A stretch of DNA of 64,000 bases from Duffyella gerundensis (GCF_001517405.1 NZ_LN907827.1:1990587-2054586), one strand, 5' to 3'; positions 19,143-28,872 are shown, counted from the first letter of the stretch. Notes: generated by a model from the letters alone, not told the origin. Program-made: numbers and translations.

Positions 19143-19621
19143 TGCGCGACGGCAGGAATTAACACGGTAAGCCGCTCATCCTGTTGCGACAGCTCGAGCG
19201 GTTTGCCATATTCCTGATGGATGGCGGCAAGCTGTTTATCGGATAGCGCGTACGGCAGCAGAATATCAAACTGAGCGATCTGCTGCTGCTCAGCCAGCGT
19301 GACCAGGCGGGCGAGATTGATCTCATCGCTGACCTGAGTGGAAATGATTTGTAATGCTAATTCTTTCAGGCGGTCGTTGTTTGCCTGTGGCGTGCTGGCT
19401 GACTGACGTGTCACCATGCCAAAGATAGGCAGGACGCCGTAAATGGCATCAACAAAGCTCCAGCGTTTCTTACACGAGGCGGAGAGAAAATCAATATAAT
19501 TGAAGCAGATGCGGCCACCAATTCCAGCCGTTACCGGCGCCTTGTCAGACACTCTCGCTCTCCTCACGTTCATCCCGTTAAACTGCTGTCTGCACCCTTG
19601 CAGCTGCCAATGATGGCACAA
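19139..19621 (-). CDS. Unrecognised small protein
   Basis: I do not recognise this gene. The frame is open for 160 aa if a TTG at 19621 is used; other starts are ATG at 19573 (53 bp shorter) and ATG at 19417, giving 92 aa. None has a good ribosome-binding site. The C-terminal 85 residues look like a soluble alpha-rich protein (NNDRLKELALQIISTQVSDE, LAEQQQIAQFDILLPYALSDK), with no membrane segment or metal motif. It lies in the position of folM/ydgC in E. coli, between ydgI and rstA, but is not similar to either. It could be lineage-specific. Confidence 0.55.
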   Translation of the reverse strand: MCHHWQLQGCRQQFNGMNVRRARVSDKAPVTAGIGGRICFNYIDFLSASCKKRWSFVDAIYGVLPIFGMVTRQSASTPQANNDRLKELALQIISTQVSDEINLARLVTLAEQQQIAQFDILLPYALSDKQLAAIHQEYGKPLELSQQDERLTVLIPAVAH

Positions 19622-19726
19622 ACCAGGGGCTTGATACTATAGATAGCAGGTTATTTAATATTGATGAATAGAGCTGCAAACTCAGAAAGGATATGCTGCG
19701 CTAATCGGTGACCATGGCTCATAAAG

Positions 19727-20443
19727 ATGAATAAAATTGTATTTGTAGAAGATGACGCTGAAGTCGGCGAGCTGATTGCCGCCTATTTAGGCCGACATGA
19801 TATTCATGTCATCGTTGAGGGCCGCGGCGATCGCGCTGAAGAGGTGATTCAGCGGGAAAACCCGGAGCTGGTCATGCTGGATATCATGCTGCCGGGCAAA
19901 GATGGCATGACGCTGTGTCGCGATTTACGCGCCAGCTGGCAGGGGCCAATCGTGCTGCTGACCTCGCTGGACAGCGATATGAATCATATCCTTTCGCTGG
20001 AAATGGGCGCCAACGATTACATTCTGAAAACCACGCCGCCCGCGGTGTTACTGGCACGGCTGCGCCTGCATCTGCGTCAGGCAAGCAGCAGCGGCGAAGA
20101 GATTGCACCGGTGGTAAGCCGCCACAAGCTGCTGCAATTTGGCACGCTGAGCATCGACCCGGTGAATCGCCAGGTTCAGCTGCAGGACGAAGAGATTGTG
20201 CTCTCCACCGCCGACTTTGATCTGCTGTGGGAGCTGGCGACCCACGCCGGACAGATACTTAATCGCGATGCGCTACTGAAAACCCTGCGCGGCGTCAGCT
20301 ATGACGGCATGGATCGCAGCATCGATGTCGCGATATCGCGCCTGCGTAAGAAGCTCAACGACAGCGCCACTGAACCCTATCGCATCAAGACCATACGCAA
20401 TAAAGGTTATCTGTTTGCGCCGCACGCCTGGCAATCGGCATGA
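19727..20443 (+). CDS. rstA: Response regulator RstA
   Basis: OmpR-family response regulator of 238 aa. Receiver domain with the acidic pocket (VEDDAE), phospho-acceptor Asp52 in MLDIMLPGKDG, Thr in LLTSLD and Lys in YILKTTPP; C-terminal winged helix with SIDVAISRLRKKLND and IKTIRNKGYLFA. E. coli RstA controls asr, csgD and others through a TACAT-N-T-N-GTTACA-like box; such a box lies before asr in this window. It overlaps rstB by 4 bp (ATGA). Confidence 0.97.
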   Translation: MNKIVFVEDDAEVGELIAAYLGRHDIHVIVEGRGDRAEEVIQRENPELVMLDIMLPGKDGMTLCRDLRASWQGPIVLLTSLDSDMNHILSLEMGANDYILKTTPPAVLLARLRLHLRQASSSGEEIAPVVSRHKLLQFGTLSIDPVNRQVQLQDEEIVLSTADFDLLWELATHAGQILNRDALLKTLRGVSYDGMDRSIDVAISRLRKKLNDSATEPYRIKTIRNKGYLFAPHAWQSA

Positions 20444-21741
20444 GAAAGTTATTTATTCAGTTTTACCTGCTGCTGTTTGTCTGCTTCCTGGTCATGGCGA
20501 TGATGGTCGGGCTGGTATACAAATTTACCGCCGAGCGCGCGGGACGCCAGTCGATGGATGACCTGATGAAAAGCTCGCTGTATTTGATGCGCAGCGAGCT
20601 GCGGGAGATCCCGCCCCGTGACTGGAACAAAACCATCAAGAATCTCGATCTCAACCTGTCGTTTAAGCTGCACATTGAGCCGTTGAGCAAGTTCACGCTC
20701 GATCCGCCGACGCTGCGCCGTCTGCGCGCCGGTGAGATCATTGCTCAGGACGATCAATACACCTTTCTGCAGCATATTCCGCGCAGCCACTATGTGCTGG
20801 TGGTCGGACCGATTCCCTATCTGTTCTATTTACATGAGATGCGCCTGCTGGATATCGCGCTGCTGGCGTTTATCGGCGTGTCGCTGGCGCTGCCGGTATT
20901 TATCTGGATGCGGCCACACTGGAAAGAGATGTTAAAACTGGAAGCGGCCGCACAGCGTTTTGGTAAGGGCCATCTTGATGAACGAATACATTTTGACAGC
21001 GCTTCCAGCCTGCTGCGGTTGGGCATTGCCTTTAACCAGATGGCCGATAATATCAACACCCTGGTCGCCAGCAAGAAACGGCTGATTGATGGCATTGCTC
21101 ATGAGTTACGCACGCCGCTGGTGCGGCTGCGCTATCGACTGGAAATGAGTGAAAACCTGACCGCCAGCGAATCGCAGGCGCTAAATCGCGATATCGGCCA
21201 GCTGGAATCGCTGATTGAAGAGCTGCTGACCTATGCGCGTCTCGATCGTCCCCGGGTCGATCTCCAGTTGCAGCGCGTCGATCTCGCCGCCTGGCTACGG
21301 GAACGCATTGAGGATGCCCGTTCGCTCAATCCGCAGCACGATATCGAACTGGATATGCCGCAGCGTGAAAATATTGGCCTGTCCGATAACCGGCTGATGG
21401 AGCGTGTGCTGGATAATTTGATCAACAACGCGCTGCGCTATGCGCAACAGCGTCTGCGCGTCAGCCTGTGGTTTGACAGCGGGCTCGCCTGCTTGCAGGT
21501 TGAAGACGATGGTCCCGGCATACCGCAGGCGGAACGCGAGCGAGTGTTTGAGCCCTTTGTTCGTCTTGATCCCAGCCGCGATCGCGCCACCGGCGGCTGT
21601 GGGCTGGGGCTGGCGATTGTGCACTCTATTGCGCTGGCATTTAATGGCGAGGTACTGATTGAAAGCAGCCCGCTGGGCGGCGCCAGCGTTCGCTTTTGCT
21701 GGCCGGTTGATCTACCCTTGCGTACTATCCAGCAGGTTTAA
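20440..21741 (+). CDS. rstB: Sensor histidine kinase RstB
   Basis: Inner-membrane sensor kinase of 433 aa. TM1 at about 5-27, a periplasmic sensor region, TM2 at about 137-157, HAMP, then the H-box IDGIAHELRTPLVRLRYRLE with phospho-accepting His221, the N-box (DNLINNALRYA), and G-boxes VEDDGPGIP and GCGLGLAIVHSIA. It partners RstA. In E. coli the system is induced by PhoPQ; I could not confirm a PhoP box before rstA here. Only 26 bp separate it from the downstream peptidase gene, so all three may be co-transcribed. Confidence 0.97.
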   Translation: MRKLFIQFYLLLFVCFLVMAMMVGLVYKFTAERAGRQSMDDLMKSSLYLMRSELREIPPRDWNKTIKNLDLNLSFKLHIEPLSKFTLDPPTLRRLRAGEIIAQDDQYTFLQHIPRSHYVLVVGPIPYLFYLHEMRLLDIALLAFIGVSLALPVFIWMRPHWKEMLKLEAAAQRFGKGHLDERIHFDSASSLLRLGIAFNQMADNINTLVASKKRLIDGIAHELRTPLVRLRYRLEMSENLTASESQALNRDIGQLESLIEELLTYARLDRPRVDLQLQRVDLAAWLRERIEDARSLNPQHDIELDMPQRENIGLSDNRLMERVLDNLINNALRYAQQRLRVSLWFDSGLACLQVEDDGPGIPQAERERVFEPFVRLDPSRDRATGGCGLGLAIVHSIALAFNGEVLIESSPLGGASVRFCWPVDLPLRTIQQV

Positions 21742-21767
21742 TTAAAGATAAATCAGGGAGTTCTGTT

Positions 21768-23255
21768 ATGAGCACCGCCTACCAGCAGCTAACCGCTACC
21801 TTTTTGCGCCTGTCGCGCTTTGGCCACCTTTCCGCTATTGCCGGCTGGGATATGCAGACCATGATGCCGCCCGCCGGTAGCCGCGTGCGCGGCGAGGCGC
21901 TGGCTGAGCTCAGCGTATTGCAGCATGAAATTCTCACCGATAAACGCACCGCGGCGCTGCTGGACGAAGCAGAACAGGCGTCGCTGAATGACGTGGAGCG
22001 CGCCAACCTGCTCGAAATGCGCCGCGCCTGGCAACAGGCAGCGCTGCTGCCCGCCTCACTGGTTGAAGCGAAATCGATCGCCGGTTCGCGCTGCGAACAC
22101 GCCTGGCGTCAGCAGCGCCCGGCAAATGACTGGCAGGGCTTTGCTGCCAACCTGAAAGAGGTGGTAAAACTCAGCCGGGAAGAAGCGGCGATGCGTGCCG
22201 ATGCCAACGGCGGCTCACGCTATGACGCCCTGCTCGACCTGTTTGAACCGGGTATGAACAGCGCACAGCTCGATCAAACCTTCGGCGATTTGAAAACCTG
22301 GCTGCCCGATTTGCTGCAGCGAGTGCAGGAAAAACAGGCACAGCAGCCGATCGACTTTCCGCTGGGGCCGTTTGCCGTTGAGGGCCAGCGTCAGCTTGGT
22401 CTTGCGGTAATGAAGCAGCTTGGCTTTGATTTCAACGCGGGCCGACTTGACGTCAGCGCGCACCCATTCTGCGGCGGTGTGCCGGAAGATGTCCGCATCA
22501 CCACCCGCTACAGCGAAAACGAATTCCTCAGCGCGCTGATGGGCGTCATCCATGAAACGGGCCATGCGCGCTATGAACAGAACCTGCCGAAGCAGTGGCC
22601 AGGCCAGCCGGTTGCACTGGCGCGCTCCACCGCCATTCATGAGTCGCAGAGCCTGTTTATGGAGATGCAACTCGGCCGCAGCGCCCCTTTCCTGCAGCTC
22701 ATCCTGCCGCAAATCAAAGCGCAGCTCGGCGACCAGCCCGCGCTGGATGCAGACAACTACATTCGCCTGACGCAGCGGGTTAAATCGAGCCTAATTCGCG
22801 TCGATGCCGATGAGGTGAGCTATCCGGCACACGTCATTCTGCGCTACGAAATCGAGCGTGCGCTGATCGAAGGGGAAATCGAGGTAGACGATATTCCTGC
22901 TATGTGGGATGAAAAGATGATGGCCTATCTTAATCTTGATACGCGTGGCAACTATCGTGACGGCTGCATGCAGGATATTCACTGGACCGACGGCGCCTTT
23001 GGCTATTTCCCTACCTACACGCTGGGTGCGATGTATGCGGCGCAGCTGTTCCAGGCGGTCAAACGTGCGCTGCCACAGCTCGACAGCCTGATCCAAAGTG
23101 GCGATCTGCAGCCCATATTCGACTGGTTGCAGCAGAACATCTGGCAGCACGGCAGCCGTTTCAGTACACAGCAGCTGATGGTTAATGCCACCGGTGAGCC
23201 GCTCAATCCGCACTGGTTCCGTCAGCATCTTGAAACACGTTACCTCGGCGCATAA
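21768..23255 (+). CDS. M32-family (thermostable-type) carboxypeptidase
   Basis: Metallocarboxypeptidase of 495 aa of the M32 (Taq) family, which removes C-terminal residues with broad specificity except proline. The zinc motif HETGH is at residues 262-266 within [14 protein letters not shown]; downstream are [11 protein letters not shown] (third ligand Glu) and the family motifs [18 protein letters not shown] and [24 protein letters not shown]. The start has a GGGAG site. It lies 26 bp after rstB, in the place of tus in E. coli, and may belong to the rstAB transcript. Cytoplasmic (no signal peptide). A role in peptide recycling is inferred. Confidence 0.94.
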   Translation: MSTAYQQLTATFLRLSRFGHLSAIAGWDMQTMMPPAGSRVRGEALAELSVLQHEILTDKRTAALLDEAEQASLNDVERANLLEMRRAWQQAALLPASLVEAKSIAGSRCEHAWRQQRPANDWQGFAANLKEVVKLSREEAAMRADANGGSRYDALLDLFEPGMNSAQLDQTFGDLKTWLPDLLQRVQEKQAQQPIDFPLGPFAVEGQRQLGLAVMKQLGFDFNAGRLDVSAHPFCGGVPEDVRITTRYSENEFLSALMGVIHETGHARYEQNLPKQWPGQPVALARSTAIHESQSLFMEMQLGRSAPFLQLILPQIKAQLGDQPALDADNYIRLTQRVKSSLIRVDADEVSYPAHVILRYEIERALIEGEIEVDDIPAMWDEKMMAYLNLDTRGNYRDGCMQDIHWTDGAFGYFPTYTLGAMYAAQLFQAVKRALPQLDSLIQSGDLQPIFDWLQQNIWQHGSRFSTQQLMVNATGEPLNPHWFRQHLETRYLGA

Positions 23256-23262
23256 GCTTTTC

Positions 23263-23283
23263 GGCGGCCTGCGGGCCGCCTTT
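23263..23283 (+). terminator. Probable terminator after the M32 carboxypeptidase
   Basis: GGCGGCC and GGCCGCC form a 7-bp stem with a 4-nt loop, followed by TTTAT. The T tract is short. Confidence 0.65.
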
Positions 23284-23318
23284 ATCTCTCCCTTTGAGTT
23301 GCTGCTTACCCACCGCTG

Positions 23319-23332
23319 TACAATCGGTTACA
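23319..23332 (+). promoter_or_regulatory. RstA box upstream of asr
   Basis: TACAATCGGTTACA matches the RstA consensus TACAT-N-T-N-GTTACA at all but two fixed positions. It lies 105 bp before the asr ATG, ahead of a candidate -10 (TATAGT, 23374-23379). RstA activation of asr on acid exposure is known in E. coli. Confidence 0.75.
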
Positions 23333-23437
23333 CGCCGATACCAAACACTCACGGAAACTTGTCATCGCTTCTCATATAGTCTTTTCACCGGCCCCGCAGT
23401 GGGCTGCTACATGAAAAACACTTTTGAGGGTTTAACG

Positions 23438-23881
23438 ATGAAAAAATTAGTAACTCTGGTTGTCGCCGCTGCAATGGGTCTTTCTTCAGCTGCGTTTGCT
23501 GCTGAAACTACCGCCGCTCCTGCCACAACAGATTCAGCTGCAGCAACTACCCACACCACACATGTTGCTAAAAAGCATCATAAAATGGCGAAGAAAACCG
23601 TTGCTCAGAAAGCGCAGGCCGCTAAGCAGCACAAGAAAACCGCTAAAAAACCTGTTGCCCAGAAAGCGCAGGCGGCTAAGAAGCATCACAAAGCCAGCAA
23701 AAAACCTGTAGCGCAGACAGCTCAGGCCGCTAAAAAGCACCACAAAGCAGCGACCAAACCTGTAGCACAGAAAGCGCAGGCGGCTAAAAAGCATCATAAA
23801 GCCACCAAAAAACCTGTAGCGCAGAAAGCGCAGGCGGCTAAAAAGCATCACAAAGCTGTTAAGAAAACCGCTGCTAAATAA
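23438..23881 (+). CDS. asr: Acid shock protein Asr
   Basis: Periplasmic, highly basic, disordered protein of 147 aa. The signal peptide ([21 protein letters not shown]) is almost identical to E. coli Asr, followed by an Ala/Thr linker and then five 18-residue lysine/histidine-rich repeats of the type [18 protein letters not shown] from residue 52 to 141. E. coli Asr is shorter (about 102 aa) with fewer repeats. Asr is strongly induced at low pH and is thought to protect periplasmic proteins by aggregation-preventing or charge effects. The ATG at 23438 has GAGGG 7 nt upstream; the open frame further upstream is not coding. It is followed by a strong terminator and then ydgU. Confidence 0.95.
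   Translation: MKKLVTLVVAAAMGLSSAAFAAETTAAPATTDSAAATTHTTHVAKKHHKMAKKTVAQKAQAAKQHKKTAKKPVAQKAQAAKKHHKASKKPVAQTAQAAKKHHKAATKPVAQKAQAAKKHHKATKKPVAQKAQAAKKHHKAVKKTAAK
23591..23860 (+). repeat. Five 54-bp tandem repeats inside asr
   Basis: Each unit encodes 18 residues ending in KKHHKA-x (the first unit is KQHKKTA). Units 2 to 5 differ by only a few residues. This invites copy-number change by slippage or recombination. Confidence 0.9.
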
Positions 23882-23910
23882 GTTTCATGCAGACGTAATG
23901 GTATCAGCGA

Positions 23911-23937
23911 AACACCCGGTTATGCCGGGTGTTTGTT
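23911..23937 (+). terminator. Terminator after asr
   Basis: ACACCCGG and CCGGGTGT form an 8-bp stem followed by TTGTTT. It lies between asr and ydgU; partial read-through would express ydgU, as proposed for E. coli. Confidence 0.82.
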
Positions 23938-23953
23938 TAATGGAGGCGCGGAA

Positions 23954-24034
23954 ATGGCCCGTCGCTATCGCTTCGAAATCATTTTATTTGTGATGATCCT
24001 CTGTGGGATCGCGGCCGCCTGCTGCTATATTTGA
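23954..24034 (+). CDS. ydgU: YdgU, 26-residue small membrane protein
   Basis: A 26-codon gene, MARRYRFEIILFVMILCG... ending CCYI, with GGAGG 8 nt before the ATG. It is clearly like E. coli YdgU (27 aa, beginning MVGRYRFEFILIILILCA), which sits at the same place between asr and ydgD. The basic N-terminus followed by one hydrophobic helix predicts a single-pass inner-membrane peptide. Expression with asr under acid is reported in E. coli; the function is unknown. Confidence 0.88.
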   Translation: MARRYRFEIILFVMILCGIAAACCYI

Positions 24035-24151
24035 ACGCTGTAGCGTGCTGATATTTCGTAGTAAACTCCCTGTTTCACTTTGCACCGTCTATAGTTAACG
24101 CATCTGCGACAATCTACTATTTGTTGGTACTTACGCTCTTCTGAGAGAACT

Positions 24152-24955
24152 ATGCGCCTATCTGCTCTGTTTTTGGTTGGACTGTGCTCTGTTTCTTTTA
24201 CCAGCCACGCTGATGACGATGCACCTGATGCAAACGACACCCGTACGCTTTTTTTTGGCAAAGATGACCGTGTGGCCATCACCGACCCGGCAACTCTGCC
24301 GTGGGAAGCGATTGGACAGCTTGAAACGGAGAGCGGCAATCTCTGCACCGCAACGCTGATTTCCGCGCATCTCGCCCTGACGGCTGGCCACTGCCTGCTC
24401 ACCCCGCCGGGAAAGTTTGACCCGCCGGTTGCGGTGCGCTTTATGGCCAATGCGAAAGGCTGGCGTTACGAAATTCATGATGTGGAAGCACGCGTTGAGC
24501 CCTCTTTAGCAAAAAAACTCAAGGCAGATGGCGAAGGCTGGATTGTCCCGGCAAAGGCGGCACCCTTCGATTATGGGCTGATTGTGCTGCGTAACCCCCC
24601 TTCTGGCATTACGCCGATTCCGCTGTTCAGCGGCAGTCGCAGCGATTTAACCGCCGCGCTAAAACTCACCGGCCGCAAGGTGACGCAGGCGGGCTATCCC
24701 GAAGATCATCTTGATACGCTCTATTCTCACAGCGATTGCCTCATCACCGGCTGGGCGCAAAACGCCGTGCTTTCGCACCAGTGTGACACGCTACCGGGCG
24801 ACAGCGGATCACCGTTACTGCTGAATACCGCCGACGGCTGGCAGCTGATCGCGGTGCAAAGCTCGGCGCCGGCGGCGAAAGATCGCTATCTGGCCGATAA
24901 TCGCGCCATCGCCGTCACCTCGTTTCGCGATCGCCTGGAAGATCTGGCGCTGTAA
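24152..24955 (+). CDS. ydgD: YdgD, periplasmic trypsin-like serine protease
   Basis: Exported S1-family serine protease homologue of 267 aa, with a signal peptide ending at TSHA/DDDA. The catalytic triad is visible: His in LTAGHC, Asp in [10 protein letters not shown], Ser in [10 protein letters not shown]. Cysteines in [11 protein letters not shown] and HQCDTLPG are placed for disulfides. Very similar to E. coli YdgD, and the asr-ydgU-ydgD order is conserved. Substrates are not known; the acid-shock context suggests a periplasmic processing or quality-control role (in E. coli a link to Asr processing is unproven). Confidence 0.93.
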   Translation: MRLSALFLVGLCSVSFTSHADDDAPDANDTRTLFFGKDDRVAITDPATLPWEAIGQLETESGNLCTATLISAHLALTAGHCLLTPPGKFDPPVAVRFMANAKGWRYEIHDVEARVEPSLAKKLKADGEGWIVPAKAAPFDYGLIVLRNPPSGITPIPLFSGSRSDLTAALKLTGRKVTQAGYPEDHLDTLYSHSDCLITGWAQNAVLSHQCDTLPGDSGSPLLLNTADGWQLIAVQSSAPAAKDRYLADNRAIAVTSFRDRLEDLAL

Positions 24956-24969
24956 AACAGCGCCCTTGT

Positions 24970-27900
24970 TTACTGCCCAATTGCCTCCATCGCCTGCTGA
25001 ATACGCTTCTCTGAAATCGGGAAAGGCGTGCCGAGTTGCTGCGCGAAATAACTGATGCGCAGCTCTTCAATCATCCAGCGGATCTCTTCCACGTCGCTGT
25101 CATGACGTCGCGTTGCTGGCAGCTTGTTCAGCCAGCTCTGCCTCGTCTGCTCCATCGCCTGCACTTTCAGCATGCGCGCGCGATCGCTGTGCGGATCCAC
25201 CGGCAGCTTTTCCAGCCGACGTTCAATGCCGTGCAAATAGCGCAACGTATCGCCCAGCCTTTTCCAGCCGTTGCCGGTCACAAACCCGCGATACACCAGG
25301 CCGCTCATCTGCGCCTTGATATCCGACAACGCCAGTGCCATGGTCATATCGACCCGTCCTTTCAGGCGTTTATTGATGTTAAACACCGCGGTAAGAATCT
25401 GCTCGACCTGTTTAGCAATCTCCACCACCGTATCGTTAAGCTCACCGCGTACCTTTTCATGCAGCCGCTCAAACTCTGCGGCTTTCCAGGTTGGGCCGCC
25501 AAAATCGGCAATCAGCTTGTCGATGCCGCAGGCGATGCAGTCGTCGATCAGCTCCAGCACTTTGCCATACGGGTTGAAATAGAGACCCAGCTTCGCTTTA
25601 TTGGGCAATTTTTCATGCAGGTATTTCACCGGCGACGGCACGTTTAGCAGCAGAAGACGGCGCTGCCCCTGCCACATCGCCTGTTGCTGATCGTGTTCGT
25701 TATCAAACAGTCGAATGGCGACGCTCTCTTTCTCGTCCACCAGCGCGGGCCAGGCTTTCATCTTGTAGCCGCCCCGTTTCTGCTCGAAGTGATCCGGCAG
25801 GTCGCCAAAGCTCCAGATATGCAGGCCGCTCTGTTCCAGGCCATCATCGGCCACCAGCGACAGCGTTTCCTGCACCTTCTCTTTCAGGCTCGCCTTCAGT
25901 GTGTTGAGATCTTTGCCCTCACGCAGCTTGCGATTATGCTCGTCCACCACGCGGAAGGTGATTTTCAGATGATCGGGTACTTGATCCCATTGCCAGGCGT
26001 CCCGCTCAATGGTCACGCCGGTCATGCGGCGGAACTCGCGCTCCAGCGCATCCAGCAGCGGCATTTCCATCGCCGTGACGCGCCCCAGAAAGGCGTCGGC
26101 GTAATTAGGCGCAGGCACCAGATTGCGTCGCACCGGTTTTGGCAGCGATTTAATCAACGCGACGATCAGCTCACGCCGTACGCCGGGGATCTGCCACTCA
26201 AAGCCCGCTTCTTCCACCTGATTCAGCAGCGGCAGCGGGATGTGCACGGTCACGCCATCGGCATCGGCGCCGGGTTCAAACTGGTAGCTGAGCTTCAGCT
26301 TGAGATTGCCCTGATGCCAGAAGTTAGGGTAATCGAGCTGGCTAATGTTGCCTGCGCCCTCTTTGATCAGCATCTGTTTGTCAAAGTTGAGCAACTCTGG
26401 CGTCTCGCGGCTTGCCTTTTTCCACCAGCTGTCAAAATGTCGTCCCGACACCACATCCTGCCCGATACGCCGATCGTAAAAGGCAAACAGCGTTTCATCA
26501 TCGACCAGAATGTCGCGGCGGCGGGATTTGTGCTCCAGATCTTCGACTTCACTGCGTAGTTTCTGGTTGCTGCGGAAGAAGGCGTGGCGGGTTTGCCAGT
26601 CGCCTTCCACCAGCGCATGGCGAATAAACAGCTCGCGTGACAGCACCGGATCGATGCTGCCGTAGTTAACCTTACGGGCCGCGACGATCGGCAGGCCATA
26701 CAGCGTCACCTTTTCCGTGGCCATTACCGCGCCCTGGGCTTTTTCCCAGTGCGGTTCGCTGTAACTGCGTTTGATCAGATGCTGCGCCAGCGGCTCAATC
26801 CATTCCGGATCGATGCGCGCCGCAATACGGCCCCACAGGCGGCTGGTTTCAACCAGCTCGGCCACCATGGTCCACTTCGGCGGTTTTTTAAACAGCGCAG
26901 AGCCCGGGAAAATCGAAAAACGGGCGTTACGCGCGCCGGTAAATTCCTGCTTTTCGGCATCTTTGAGGCCGATGTGCGACAGCAGGCCGCTCAGCAGCGC
27001 CAGATGGATTTCGCGGAACGGCGCAGGCTCGCTGTTCACCGGCATGCCCAGCTCACGCACCACCTGCCGCAGCTGAGTATAAATATCCTGCCATTCCCGC
27101 ACGCGCAGGTAGTTGAGGTAATCGACTTTGCACTGGCGGCGGAACTGATTGCCGGAGAGCGCTTTTTGCTGCTCCTGCACGTAGTTCCACAGATTAACCC
27201 AGGCCAAAAAGTCCGACTCTTTATCGGCGAAGCGGCGATGTTTTTCATCGGAGGCCTGCTGTTTATCCGCCGGCCGCTCGCGCGGATCCTGAATTGACAG
27301 CGCGGCGGTGATAATCATCACCTCGCGCACGCAGCCATATTTCTGCGCCGCCAGCACCATGCGCGCCAGGCGCGGATCCACCGGCAGCTGCGCCAGCTGG
27401 CGGCCATCCGGCGTCAGCGTATAGCGCTGATCGTCAACCACCTCAATCGCGCCCAGCTCTTCCAGCAGGCGCACGCCATCCTGAATATGCCGCTTATCCG
27501 GCGCCTCAACAAATGGAAAGGCGCTGATGTCACCGAGGCCCAGCGCGGTCATCTGTAAAATCACCGACGCCAGATTGGTGCGTAAAATTTCCGGATCGGT
27601 AAATTCCGGGCGGTTATTGAAATCCTCTTCGGCATAGAGGCGAATACAGATGCCTTCGGAGACGCGTCCGCAACGCCCTTTACGCTGGTTAGCTGATGCC
27701 TGTGACACCGGCTCAATCGGCAGACGTTGCACCTTGGTACGGTAGCTGTAGCGGCTGATGCGTGCGGTGCCGGGATCGATAACATACTTAATGCCCGGCA
27801 CGGTCAGTGAGGTTTCCGCGACGTTGGTCGCCAGCACGATGCGACGGCCACTGTGCGACTGGAAAACCCGGTTCTGCTCGGCGTTAGAGAGCCGCGCGTA

Positions 27901-28872
27901 GAGCGGTAAAATCTCGGTATGCGGCAAATCGCGACGGTTTAGCGCGTCGGCGGTATCGCGAATTTCACGCTCACCGCTCATAAAAATCAGGATATCGCCG
28001 CGACTTTCGTTGCCCAGCTCATCAACGGCATCAAAAATGGCCTGTAGCTGATCGCGATCGCCCTCGTCGCTCTCTTCGCTGACCGGACGATAGCGTACTT
28101 CTACCGGATAGGTGCGGCCCGAAACTTCCACCACCGGCGCATTGTTAAAGTGGCGCGAAAAACGCTGCGGATCGATGGTTGCCGAGGTAATGATCACCTT
28201 TAAATCGGGACGGCGCGGCAGCAGCTGACGCAGATAGCCGAGCAGGAAATCGATGTTCAGGCTGCGTTCATGTGCTTCATCAATGATGATGGTGTCGTAC
28301 TGCATCAACAGGCGGTCCTGCTGGATTTCTGCCAGCAGAATACCGTCGGTCATCAGTTTTACCTGGGTGGTTTCACTGACCTGATCGTTGAAGCGCACCT
28401 TATAGCCGATGCAACCACCGAGCGTGGTCTCCAGCTCTTCGGCGATGCGGTTGGCGACCGTGCGGGCCGCCAGTCGACGCGGCTGCGTGTGACCGATCAG
28501 CCCTTTAATTCCGCGCCCCAGCGACATACAGATTTTAGGCAGCTGCGTGGTTTTGCCCGAGCCGGTTTCCCCGGCCACGATCACCACCTGATGATCGCGA
28601 ATGGCATCGGCAATCACCTGCTGCTTTTGGCTGACCGGCAAATTTTCCGGAAAAGTGATACGCGGCGTGGCCGCGCGGCGCTGGGCAACCCGCTGTTCCG
28701 CTTGGGCGATCTCAGCGGCCAGCGTTTCAGCGATATCCTGCTGCGCAGCGCCCTGTCTGGCTTTTTTAGCGCCCTGCAACCGGCGCATCAGTCGCTGGCG
28801 ATCGCGCAGCATCAGGTTGTCCAGCCGGGGCATTAGCGCAGAAAGTTGGGCGTGCTGTGAATCTGAAGACAT
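24970..28872 (-). CDS. hrpA: ATP-dependent RNA helicase HrpA
   Basis: DEAH-box helicase of 1300 aa, the same length as E. coli HrpA. Motifs in order: GETGSGKTTQ (I), TQPRRLAARTVA (Ia), DEAHERSLN (II), SATID (III), ATNVAETSLTVPG (V), QRKGRCGRVSEG (VI), then the HA2/OB region and a long C-terminal extension specific to HrpA. It acts on stalled ribosomes/collided mRNA-ribosome complexes in E. coli. The start at MSSDSQHAQL fits the homologue; the frame is open upstream to 29031 but that part is not conserved. Its 3' end lies 14 bp from the ydgD stop (convergent). Confidence 0.97.
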   Translation of the reverse strand: MSSDSQHAQLSALMPRLDNLMLRDRQRLMRRLQGAKKARQGAAQQDIAETLAAEIAQAEQRVAQRRAATPRITFPENLPVSQKQQVIADAIRDHQVVIVAGETGSGKTTQLPKICMSLGRGIKGLIGHTQPRRLAARTVANRIAEELETTLGGCIGYKVRFNDQVSETTQVKLMTDGILLAEIQQDRLLMQYDTIIIDEAHERSLNIDFLLGYLRQLLPRRPDLKVIITSATIDPQRFSRHFNNAPVVEVSGRTYPVEVRYRPVSEESDEGDRDQLQAIFDAVDELGNESRGDILIFMSGEREIRDTADALNRRDLPHTEILPLYARLSNAEQNRVFQSHSGRRIVLATNVAETSLTVPGIKYVIDPGTARISRYSYRTKVQRLPIEPVSQASANQRKGRCGRVSEGICIRLYAEEDFNNRPEFTDPEILRTNLASVILQMTALGLGDISAFPFVEAPDKRHIQDGVRLLEELGAIEVVDDQRYTLTPDGRQLAQLPVDPRLARMVLAAQKYGCVREVMIITAALSIQDPRERPADKQQASDEKHRRFADKESDFLAWVNLWNYVQEQQKALSGNQFRRQCKVDYLNYLRVREWQDIYTQLRQVVRELGMPVNSEPAPFREIHLALLSGLLSHIGLKDAEKQEFTGARNARFSIFPGSALFKKPPKWTMVAELVETSRLWGRIAARIDPEWIEPLAQHLIKRSYSEPHWEKAQGAVMATEKVTLYGLPIVAARKVNYGSIDPVLSRELFIRHALVEGDWQTRHAFFRSNQKLRSEVEDLEHKSRRRDILVDDETLFAFYDRRIGQDVVSGRHFDSWWKKASRETPELLNFDKQMLIKEGAGNISQLDYPNFWHQGNLKLKLSYQFEPGADADGVTVHIPLPLLNQVEEAGFEWQIPGVRRELIVALIKSLPKPVRRNLVPAPNYADAFLGRVTAMEMPLLDALEREFRRMTGVTIERDAWQWDQVPDHLKITFRVVDEHNRKLREGKDLNTLKASLKEKVQETLSLVADDGLEQSGLHIWSFGDLPDHFEQKRGGYKMKAWPALVDEKESVAIRLFDNEHDQQQAMWQGQRRLLLLNVPSPVKYLHEKLPNKAKLGLYFNPYGKVLELIDDCIACGIDKLIADFGGPTWKAAEFERLHEKVRGELNDTVVEIAKQVEQILTAVFNINKRLKGRVDMTMALALSDIKAQMSGLVYRGFVTGNGWKRLGDTLRYLHGIERRLEKLPVDPHSDRARMLKVQAMEQTRQSWLNKLPATRRHDSDVEEIRWMIEELRISYFAQQLGTPFPISEKRIQQAMEAIGQ

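Noticed and set aside
19645..19670. Possible PhoP box before rstA (GGTTAT-N5-ATTGAT)
   Set aside because: Too many mismatches to the TGTTTA direct repeat to call.
21742..23300. tus gene or Ter site downstream of rstB as in E. coli
   Set aside because: The gene present is an M32 carboxypeptidase and I saw no Ter-like sequence.
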